Notes under the pieces: generated by a model | Told to the model about the DNA's origin: nothing | The model's database searches: none | Seen by the model: only the letters and a program-made list of their open reading frames with translations | Assembly: GCA_011032825.1 (NCBI GenBank) | Contig: JAADJZ010000001.1 | Coordinates: forward strand, 1,798,001 to 1,862,000 | DNA length: 64,000 nucleotides | Reading direction: 5' to 3' | Source: Massariosphaeria phaeospora | Lineage: Eukaryota; Ascomycota; Dothideomycetes; Pleosporales | Made by a program: the position numbers and the translations under genes | Shown: positions 35,427-43,847 of the stretch, piece after piece | How positions within the stretch are numbered: the first letter of the stretch is position 1 | Layout: each line of letters starts with the position of its first letter

Positions 35427-35927
35427 TGTTACAAACAAAGACAATACTAGGTATCGTAGACTAAGCAACGACGCAAGAAAGTTGTTAGAGCTTGCAGGTC
35501 TGCAAGACGGAAGTACAGCGATGCGCAAAGCAGGATTAGGTCAGCGGTTACGTGATAGTGATTAGTGCGATTAGAGCCTTGGCGGACTAAGCACACTAAG
35601 CGGCGAGCGCTTAGCTAGCCTAAAGCGCTTAGTAACTAAGCACACCGAGCGGACTAAGCAGAACGCTTTTGGCGAAGAATTATAGAACTATATAGATTGG
35701 CAGAATTTCTTTTACAGTTTGGATTCTTCGTAGTTAACTCTTCTAAGTACATTTTATACATAGATTAGATCTATAGGCAACAGATTGTTACTTTGTTATT
35801 CTATCTAGAATAGGATTGAGATTGTTCTTTTGTTGTCACCAAGCTCTTCGAACACAGAACAATCTCTTAGGCGGAATCTTCGAGTTCGATAACTCGTACC
35901 TTCGGTAAGAGAACACTCCTAATAACA
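35427..35927 (+). repeat. 3' LTR of Gypsy A, 501 bp
   Basis: It starts TGTTACAAACAAAGACAATA and ends CTAATAACA, with TTTAG duplicated immediately outside. Confidence 0.95.
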
Positions 35928-37713
35928 TTTAGCCTAGTAGCTAACATTAAGGCTAAGTACGGCATCTAGAATAAAAACACGTACAACTTTAACAAAACAA
36001 GTTTTATAATAGGCTAGATAACAACTAAAGTAGTTGTTACAGCTTTAGAGAAACAAAAACAGCTAAAGGCAATACAGCAAGGCAATAGAAAATAAACAAC
36101 AGTTATCCAAGGCATTAACGCAATAGAGTAAGCTATTCTACTTTTTATTATCTTTAAGAGCTGCTATTACTTTTTTGCTTAGTACAAAGAAAAGAATCTG
36201 CTTTAAAACTAGGTTATTGCAGTTTCTAAAAACGGCTAGACAATAAATAAGCTTAGCTTGCAGTAGTTAAAGCACTTTGATAAGTATACAAAGAAAAGAG
36301 TAGTTAGTGCCTACTAACTACTCGCAATTAACGGCTATAAGAGCTATAACTCGCTCGCATTCTAGCAATACTACAAAGAGAACAAGATTATTACTATTTA
36401 TATGCTTCTGCACTTATCGCACTTTCTGCAGCTTTTTAATATAGGTTGTTTTGCTTCTCTAAAGAAAGCGTACGGGCGCTAAGCCAAAAATTTTATACGC
36501 AACCAAATTACTTACATTACAAAACTTAAGTTTCTACTATGCTTTATACGCGCCTATAATGCAGCAATTACTTCTAGTAATATTCAAGAAAAGTTTTGAA
36601 GCGCTAGATTAATTCTATTTAACCTAGAATAGGTTATAACAGCTTTTGACGTTCGGTTGCGTACTCTATTACTACTACTATCTATTAACAACGAGCCCTA
36701 GCAGTTGCAAACCCTAAGCAATACTTTTAAACTAGAGTCGCAATTAACGCTTGTAAAAGCAAAAATTTAAAAGTATATAGATAGCTTACTAACGTCTATA
36801 GTAAAAGCCTTTAAAAAGGTTTTAAAAAGAGCAGCTATTATCGCGCACAAGCTAGTGTTAGCGCAAAAGAAAATCGCAAAGCTTTAAGCGGCAAATAAAG
36901 CTGCTACGCAACGTAGATCGCATAAAAGAAAGCAGGTTTAAGTAGAAAAAACTTTAATAGTTGAGAATAAAGCTCGTCTAACTGCTCTAAAAGAGTTTAG
37001 AGCGCGTAGTAATAAAAAGAAGCTAAAGACGCAAGTGCGCGCTAAAGCAAGTAAACTATCTTAAAAGTAGTGTAAATAGTGTAGTTAGATTAAGCATAAC
37101 GCACGTACGTGTAAGCAAGTAGCAGAAGTAAACTCTAAATAATATTTTAGGTTAGATTGCTCTATATAGAGCTAAAGTAAGCTGTTTTGCGCTAGAATAG
37201 AGTAGTTTTGGTAGGAGCTTGGCAAAAGTGTTCGACGAACTCGTGTGTTCGGCGAGCTCGTAAAGTACGTTATAGCTAAATTCAACTATATATTAGAGTA
37301 CTTAATAGTTTTATAATAAATTATATAAGCTATATATAGATATTTTTACTTAGAAAGTAGAAATATATTAGTAGCTTTCTAACTCTTATACTAGCTGTAA
37401 TTCTAAGCTACATGCTATAAGAGTTTTGCAAATACTTAAAAATAACTATATAAAATAATATAAGAAAGTATTATTCTTTATTATAGTAGTTAAGTAGTAC
37501 ATACTAGGTATAAAGATTAAGCGAAGTAGTTATAGTTTAAAGCTTAATAGAATTAGTATTACGTAAGCTATAGCTATAATTCTTAGCGCGTTTTAAAGTG
37601 CTAGATTAGGTTTTTAAGATAGTAAAAAATTTATCTAGATAGCTCTACTATTAGTAAAGTTATTAAGCTTTGAACGTAAGGATTTAATGCTAAGCAATTT
37701 TGGGCTGCTCGGT

Positions 37714-38106
37714 TAGGCTGGTAAATGGGTAGAGGTTGAGTTAGAGTTGGGTTAGCTTACGTCAAACCTCAACTCAACTCTAGCCTTAACCCGCGCTAGT
37801 TACTAAGCAGCTTGAGTAGAGGTTGGGTTAGAGTAGTCAAAGCTTAGAGTTGTAGTTGAGTCTTACATAATATTTACAACCTATATTAATATTAAGTTTT
37901 CTATGTATATTTATTACATTTACTTATTATAGTTTCTTAACTATTTAGGTAACCCTAACCTAACTCTCAACCTAGAGCTTTGACCACTCTAACTTAACTC
38001 CTACCTACGCTAGGTTAACTCTAACTCAACTTTAACCCAAGGTCTGTGCGACCTATAACTCAACCTATACCTATCGATAGGTACCTTCTACTTATTCGCC
38101 AGCGTA
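37714..38106. mobile_element. hAT-like MITE, 393 bp, with 8-bp target duplication
   Basis: TGCTCGGT is repeated at 37706-37713 and 38107-38114. The ends form an imperfect inverted repeat of about 19 bp (TAGGCTGGTAAATGGGTAG against TACGCTGGCGAATAAGTAG). The arms carry many copies of AGGTTGAGTTAGAGTTGGG and its complement, giving a long fold-back. No coding frame is present. It inserted into the right arm of element F and is much less RIP-mutated than its surroundings. Confidence 0.85.
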
Positions 38107-38245
38107 TGCTCGGTAGTGTAGGCCGCTTGGTAGTGCTTTACGTTAGTTAACTAACGCGTTATTACACTAACACGAAGAAAAACTTTAGCTTACTTTTAAA
38201 GCTTATAATTCTAGCTAATTCTAAAGCTATTAAGCTGCTACTATT

Positions 38246-38675
38246 TGTAAAAGCTAAGCGAACTTAAAAAAGTCGTTTATTAAGCTTAGGTTGGTTCTTG
38301 GGAAATAAGTAAGTTCGATAGACTAAAAGAAGTTGTAAAGCGTTTAATACTAAGGTAGTAGCAAGCTTCGTTCTGCAAAGAGTATAGAAGTTAAATTAAA
38401 AGTTAACTTAGAAATTGTAAAATTAAAGACAACAACTATAAAAGTGCGTTGTTTTTTTAGGTTTATATACTAAAAAGTGTTTTTGCTTATTCTTAAGCGC
38501 TTACTACTAAGCAGTGCTTATTGCTAAGCGCTTACTATTAAGCGTGCTTATTCTTAAGCGCTTACTAATAAGTAGTTACGTAACTAAAGTTTAGTTAGCT
38601 TGCTGTGTAACTCTATTAGTAGCTTATAACCTAAGCGCTTTGCGCTAAGCCTAATCGTAATACTAAATCGTAACA
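38246..38675 (-). repeat. 3' LTR of Gypsy D (left copy), 430 bp
   Basis: It is the same length as the right copy and contains four to five short direct repeats of TTAAGCGCTTACTA separated by about 22 bp. Confidence 0.93.
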
Positions 38676-38774
38676 TTATTTTCTTTTTCTAATAATTTGT
38701 TTTTGAATTGTAGAAGCTGCTTATTTTGTACAAGTAGCCAAAGTTATCTCGCATCTAGCTAGTAGCAACTTGCG

Positions 38775-39272
38775 ATGTTTTCGTTAACTTATCGTTGCTT
38801 TTGTCTTAGTTCTAAAATCTGTTAAGCTAATATACTTGCTAAAATTGCTTGTAATTATTGTTTTTTACAAAGCTTAAATTGTTTTGTTATGCTAGATTTT
38901 TGTTTAAAGTGCGCTAAGTGCACGCGTTTAGGTTAAGCGTAAGTTAATATGTTGTAAAAGTTGTTAAATCGTACTCGTAAAGAGTATAGAAAGAAAGTAG
39001 ATAAAAATAAAAAGTTGTTAGCAGAGGTAATAAATCGTTTGCTGTAAAATAAAAAGATTTTGAAGCAAGCAAAAAAGCAAGCGCGCAAGAAAACTCTTTG
39101 TCTTGCGTTAGAAATAAAAGCGTCGAGCGAAACTAAGCTAGCAAAGAAAATTAACTATCCTGCAGCGTTAATTAGAATAAAGTTTTCGCTTGCGATGTAA
39201 GCTACAATAGGCTTAATCGATTCTTTCGTTGCTAGTTATAGTGTTGAGCTAGGAGCTAGCAGCAGTTCGTAA
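38775..39272 (+). pseudogene. Antisense Cys-rich / coiled-coil gene remnant in Gypsy D
   Basis: Opposite to the D coding strand, ATG at 38775 opens a frame of 165 codons ending TCG TAA at 39270-39272. It is interrupted by six TAA codons and no TAG or TGA. The Cys-box ACNYCFLQSLNC...LKCAKC is followed by a very basic helix-forming region (NRTRKEYRKKVDKNKKLLAE; QAKKQARKKT) and a short Ser-rich end. Spacing of the Cys pairs (CX2CX6C, then CAKC) parallels element A although the two retrotransposons differ. Confidence 0.7.
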
Positions 39273-39279
39273 AGTTCGT

Positions 39280-40948
39280 ACCTAGTTTCTATGTATTTTC
39301 GCTATTTAAGTAGCTTAACTACTTAACTAGGTACTTTTTCTAGTTATCTACAACTTAGTATGTAATAATCTTTTTAACTTTAAATTCGTTTTTTTCTTCG
39401 GTTTCGTAGCGAAAAGTTCGCTAGAGTAGCGTTTGTAGGTTAGCTAGTTTCAACAAGGCTATGTAGAATACTAGGTAGATTTTTAAGTCTTTAAGTAGAT
39501 CTAGCTTGTAATTAACTAAGCCTCGTTGCTTCGATATTAAAAATAGTTTAACTTTAACGTTGTTTAGACTTCTGCTTAGTCGTTTAGTGCGCAAATTCTT
39601 TGTAAAGAAATAAACTCTATTCTCTCTCTTTAGCTAAAGTGCTATTTTTTGTTTTTAGTTAACATATAAAATGCTTTAGCGTTGTGCTATTTTAAGTTTA
39701 CTCTGTAGTAACTTATGTGTTTCTTTAAGTTTCTCTACTATTCTTGTAGCAGTTTCGGCTTTCGCGCTAAAAAACGTTTTTTTAAAAAAATGTAAGTGCT
39801 TTTTGTAATTCGCGTAGTAAAGTGTTTGTTTTATAGATTCTAACAACTTGTTGTTGTACGCTAACTATGCTATTAGTAGAAGTTTTACTTAATTAGTTTG
39901 TCGTTTATTGCTATATATTCTTAGATATGTTTTTATAGTTTAATTTGTTTTTTTTGTTTATCTATTTGTTTGTAGATAATACGCTGTCGATAGCTTGCGT
40001 TTCGTTTTAATTGTAGCTAACAAAGTTGTCTAATAGTTCGATGTAAAGAGCTTATTTCTATTGCTAATAATCAATTTAAGTATTCTGTAGTATTGAATAA
40101 GTTGATTTAAAAGAATAAATTCTAGTTGTTGCGCAGTGTACGTATTCTTAAAGAGTACTATTTCTACGTACTTAGTAAATTAGTTGACTATAACTATAAT
40201 AGCGTTGTAAGCTATTTCTATAGCAAAGTTCTTTAACAAAAGCAATTCTATTACGAAATTTATAGAGATATTAGTCTAAAGCTTATCTAGTAGCTTTAGA
40301 GCCTGCATTTCTTCGTATTGTACGTAGGTACTATGTTTGTTTTTCTAATAGTTTGCACATTTCTTAACAATTGCAGTAACTTTGTTTTTTATTCCGCTAA
40401 ACTCGTAGTTTTGCTTAATAAGTTTTATTGTTCGTGTAATTCTAAAATAACTGTAAACTAGATTATTGTAATGTTGTTGTATAATTGCTTTTTGCAATTT
40501 TTTTAAAACTATAATTGCGGTCTTTAGAAGCACGTTTAGCGTTTTAGCTAGTTTTAGTAATTTGTCTTAGTTAACTTTAAGTATCGCAGTGTCGATAATT
40601 TCTTTTGTTTTAGCAATATTATGTTGTTAGCTAAAAGCGTTGGCTTTGCCGTTGTTTTTTTCTAGTGTGTACACAATTTTGAACTTGTACTAGCCTAGCA
40701 TTTCTAACTATCTAACCTATTTTCGATTAAGTACTTTAGTAGTTGTAAAATTAACTAAGTTCTTGTAATTTGTAAATATTGTAAGTTTTAAGCAGCTTTC
40801 TGCGTATACTCTCTAATGCTATAAGTATGCAACAATAGCTAGCAGCTTTTTATCGTACACGTTGTATTGTTTTTTAAATTTTAAAAACTTGCGTAAGTAG
40901 TAAGCAATAGAGTGCTATTTGTCTTTGTGCAATTAACTAGCACATTCT
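39280..40948 (-). pseudogene. pol remnant of Gypsy D: RNase H, integrase, chromodomain
   Basis: Reading leftward from 40948: an RNase H end (IALYCLL..., QYNVYDKKLLAIVA) and a tether region (VRQLEMLGQYKFKIVYTL). A zinc-binding and core integrase part follows, including an open stretch of 62 codons at 40533-40345 and IISNRNKLFTSNYQ. Chromodomain-like sequence ends near 39280. RIP stops are frequent. Upstream of RNase H the reading stops at the LTR of element B. Confidence 0.75.
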
Positions 40949-41450
40949 TGTTATTAGAAGTGTTTTCTTACCAAAAGTAATTACGATCGGACTTAGAGAT
41001 TCCGCCTAAGAAATTGTTCTATATTCGAAAAGCTTGATAACAACAAAAGAAACAATCTTAATTCTATTCTAGATAGAATAACAAAGTAACAATTTGTTGC
41101 TTATAAATTTAATCTATGTATGCAATGTACTTAGAAGAGTTAACTACAAAGAATCTAAATTGTAAAAAAAATTCTGCTAATCTATATAGTTTTTTAATTT
41201 TTTGCTAAAAGCGTTTTGCTTTGCTTACTACGTTTTGCTACGCCGTAGTACTCGTAGCGCTCGTAGCAACTACTGCTTAGTATACTACGTGCTAAGGCTT
41301 TGTAGCACTCGTAGCGCATTACGTAACTTTTGCTAACTTAATTCTACTTTGCGCGTTGCTGTACTTTTGTTTTGCAAACTTGCAAGCTCTAACAACTTTT
41401 CTGCGTCGTTGCTTAGTCTACAATACCTAGTATCGTTTCTATTTGTAACA
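40949..41450 (-). repeat. 3' LTR of Gypsy B (left copy), 502 bp
   Basis: It begins TGTTATTAGAAGTG and ends CTATTTGTAACA, the complement of the A-family LTR. Confidence 0.93.
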
Positions 41451-41616
41451 TTATCTCTTTCTTTAAGAATATTGTTCTAATAGCTGTTCTGCTATGCTGT
41501 GCTAGTTCTTTTTGCGCTTTGCATTAAAAGTGCTTTTTTGTATAAAAGTAAGTTAACTTTAATTCTTGTCGTGTCGTAACTTTTTTTTGTATTTTTTTAA
41601 GTCTTAAAGTTTAACT

Positions 41617-42234
41617 ATGCCTAAGGTTCTTGTATTTTTTTTTGCAAAGTTAACTGTTTGTAAGCACGCTTGTTTTGCGCGTATTCGTGCAATAGGTTAT
41701 TTTATAGCAAAGCTCTACTATTGCTGCTTGTTAAAAAGTCTAAAGTGTTTTTTTTTGCCTAAAGAAACTTGTTTAGACTGTATTTCTTCTAGCTCGGTGT
41801 GTAGTTTTTTTCTTTTTAAAAAAGAGTTTGCTGCTGTTGCTAAGAAACAGCGGTTTCTGCGTCGAAAGCTTTTTGCAGTAAAGTTTTAAAAGCTTAAAAT
41901 TCGTTAGCGTGTCCTAGAGCTTCGGGCTTAAGTTAACGTAGTTGTTAGTAAAAAGAAAAAGTTGTTTGCTCGTAAGCTAGCAACAATTGAAAAGATAAAA
42001 CGTTTTAAGAAAGCGTAGTCGAGCGCTTTTTTCGATTTCAAAAGTACAGCTTCTACCGATAGTCCTGTGCCGCCGCTATTTAAAACGCTTTCAACTAACC
42101 TAAGCTAGTTACAAACTAACTCTTCTCTGCTCGCTTTTTTTTTTTTTAATTTTTCTGCTTTTTTAGAGAACTTGGATTCTTTGCCTCTAGATTTCGCTAG
42201 TAATATGCTCGTACTAGTTTCTTGTAGTTCGTAA
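41617..42234 (+). pseudogene. Antisense Cys-rich / coiled-coil gene remnant in Gypsy B
   Basis: This is the counterpart of the A antisense gene, in the same place relative to the LTR and chromodomain. ATG at 41617 (MPKVLVFFF) opens a frame of 205 codons to TAA 42232-42234. It carries five internal stops (TAA and TAG, none TGA), the first after 90 codons. Cys-rich N-terminus (YCCLLKSLKC, CLDCISSSSVC), then a basic KKEFAAVAKKQRFLRRKLF segment where A has its coiled region, and a C-terminal part with near-identical DNA to A (DSPVPPLF, LDFASN, SCSS-stop). Confidence 0.75.
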
Positions 42235-42592
42235 AATTCTATATTAGTTCCTATGTGTTCTAGCTCTCTAGCTATTCTTGCTATTTAACTAAGTATTTCT
42301 ACTAACGTTTGAACTTTTGTAGGTTTTTAACTTCTTCGACTTCGTATTCTTTGTTTTTGAGTTTAATATTAGTTGCTACTTCGGCGTCTAGTAGTGCTAG
42401 TTTAAAAAGTAATTTGTAAAAAACTAAATGTATGCGCATGCTTGTAAGTAGCTGTAGTTTAAATAATACAAGTTCTTTAACTTTTAGAATTTTAAACGGT
42501 TCTATTTAGAAGTTGTTTAATTTGTTGCATAGTCGTTTAGTTTTTAGGTTTTTTTGTAAGAGAAAAACTTTATTTCTCTTTTTAAAAGTTAG

Positions 42593-42881
42593 TGAAAGGG
42601 GATCGCCTAGGAAGGCAGGTTCTAGATAAAGAATGTAATGAATTCGATAGAGTCTATCTACAGTGCGGACAAGAGAGCTCTATATATCTTATAGTTAGTC
42701 AGCTTCCGGAGCACCTGCGGAGCGCTCTCGGAGGCTATGTAGAGACCCAATACCGCAAGGCCTTCGTTAACCGGAAACCAGCGGGGCCCTCTTGGGTATC
42801 GTCGGAGCTGTTACGTACAGCGTCAAATAGCCACCAAGGTCCTACGACCGAGGCAATTCATAGGGCTTTCAGCCCATTACA
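42593..42881 (-). repeat. 3' LTR of Gypsy C (left copy), 289 bp
   Basis: It differs from the right copy at about eight positions. In all eight this copy has T or A where the other has C or G. Confidence 0.96.
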
Positions 42882-42959
42882 TAAGCTCCCTCCCTAATCT
42901 GTAGCAATTTACTTACTTCGTCGGCGTCCTAGCGTCCTTTCTAAAGGCGTGCCGTCTCG

Positions 42960-43730
42960 AAAGTCTTTTGGCAATTTTCCATCGGCGTCCCGGTAGGCCG
43001 CCGAAAATTCTTGCTAGGTAGATAAGGCTTCTGTGTCTTCGAGTTCTAGCGCTGGTTCCCATGTAGGCTAGTCATAGCTAGTCCATTTGACCTAATATTC
43101 CAGCCTCCGGCCTCTTCTAACTTTCTTCCAGCGCTCGCCCGTAATGCGCTCGACTAGCCATTCTTGCTCGCCTTCTACGGTGACGCTCCTCGGGCGCCAA
43201 TCGGACACTGTCTGGCCCTCCAAAGGATTGTCTGCCGCGAGTCTAAGCCTATCCATTGGAAATGTTGGATTTATCTCAGAAAGTGTGTCTAAAACTACGT
43301 TGCCTGGAGACTTAACTTGTAAGACTGTATATTTGCTATTTTTCCAGTCTAGTTTCTTGCTCGGGCGCCCATTAGAGATGTGTTTTCCGTATTGCAACCA
43401 CACTTTATCTCCTACTCGGAGCAGCGGCGCCTCTTTTCTGTGTCGATTTGCCTGTTTTTCCTGCTCCTGTTGGGCCTCCGCCATAGCGGCTTGCGCGAAG
43501 TCGATGACCTCCTTTATCTTTTTGGCCATTTCTACTGCGCTCCGCTGAGGGTCTAAGGTTGTCCGGTGGAGCGTATCCGCCCTCTCCTCTGCTCGGAGCT
43601 GGATTGGGTCCATCTCGTAACCATGCTGGAGAAAGAAGGGGCTTACTTTTGTCGACACTGCCTCTCGTCCCCGGATTGCGATTTGTACAATAGGGCATAG
43701 CCGCGCCCAGTTCTTCTGGTCCCAATTCAC
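42960..43730 (-). pseudogene. Integrase C-terminus and chromodomain of Gypsy C
   Basis: A 212-codon open frame (43730-43092) holds the end of the integrase core (MNWDQKNWARLCPIVQIAIRG), the KVWLQYGKH GPY/F-type module and the start of a chromodomain (EQEWLVERITGERW...RRLEY). It continues past a TAG as VKWTSYD and, past another, PTWEPALELED. A chromodomain places C in the chromovirus clade of Ty3/Gypsy, whose integrases steer insertion to heterochromatin, consistent with its home inside RIP-silenced repeats. Confidence 0.88.
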
Positions 43731-43847
43731 AAACGGCCTTAAGACAGTCTCGATTGTTGAATTTGCCCTTTCTGTAGCTCCGTCGGTTTCCGGGTGGAAA
43801 GCTGTGGATAGCCGCCTTACGATCCCAAGCTCTCTGCAGAGCGTTTT

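Larger units (their letters stand above)
28751..35927 (+). mobile_element. Gypsy element A: full-length Ty3/Gypsy chromovirus relic, 7,177 bp
   Basis: It is bounded by two 501-bp LTRs (28751-29251, 35427-35927) with TG..CA ends and a perfect 5-bp target duplication TTTAG at 28746-28750 and 35928-35932. Removing it restores the Pogo-1 transposase frame. A purine-rich tract (AAAGAGAGAGATAA) lies directly before the 3' LTR. The interior carries gag, a CCHC knuckle, protease, reverse transcriptase, RNase H, integrase and a chromodomain on the plus strand, all pierced by TAG/TAA codons. It also has an antisense gene remnant before the 3' LTR. Confidence 0.95.
28290..37130 (+). pseudogene. RIP-mutated pogo transposase of Pogo-1, split by Gypsy A
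   Basis: The N-terminal part (about 28290-28750) shows the helix-turn-helix region: ALQALKQN, RAAAIYNV, SVVVEYILKLITRGF, RLAAVANIANSLRAKRNLGQV. The frame resumes at 35933 with SLVANIKAKYGIQNKNTYNFNKTSF and continues through the DDE core: TVIQGINA, QQLKHFDKYTKKR, AINGYKSYNSLAF, YYKENKIITICMLLHLSH. It ends in a CCHC-like knuckle (CKQC...KHNARTCKQ) near 37070-37120. The normal acidic residues of the catalytic motifs are partly Asn after G-to-A change. Many TAG/TAA codons stand where Gln is expected. Confidence 0.85.
28225..37270 (+). mobile_element. Pogo-1: Fot1/pogo-like DNA transposon (about 1.86 kb) split by Gypsy A
   Basis: Own segments are 28225-28750 and 35933-37270. Terminal inverted repeats of about 49 bp start ACGTACTTTACGAGCTCGC on the left and end GCGAGCTCGTAAAGTACGT on the right, flanked by TA at 28223-28224 and 37271-37272. 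It lies inside element F. Confidence 0.92.
27925..38143. mobile_element. Element F: TA-flanked non-autonomous element with ~144-bp inverted repeats, interrupted twice
   Basis: TA at 27923-27924 and 38144-38145 flank it. The left inverted repeat is 27925-28068. The right one runs inward from 38143 and is split by the hAT-like MITE; its inner part is about 37595-37705. Both arms share ACGTAAAGCACTACCAAGC, an ACACTACCGAGC block and a long inner stretch around TTCAAAGCTTAATAACTTTACTA. Without the nested Pogo-1 and MITE the element is about 770 bp with no coding frame. Its terminal bases match those of E, so it was probably moved by an E-like transposase. It split the third codon of the E transposase gene. 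Confidence 0.85.

Noticed and set aside
35353..35565. 70-codon plus-strand frame entering the 3' LTR of Gypsy A
   Set aside because: It spans the polypurine tract and LTR border; it is not open in the 5' LTR context or in B.
38246..38675. CRISPR-like regular short repeats in the D LTR
   Set aside because: Repeats are imperfect, only four to five, in a eukaryotic LTR, with no cas genes; simply LTR-internal repeats.
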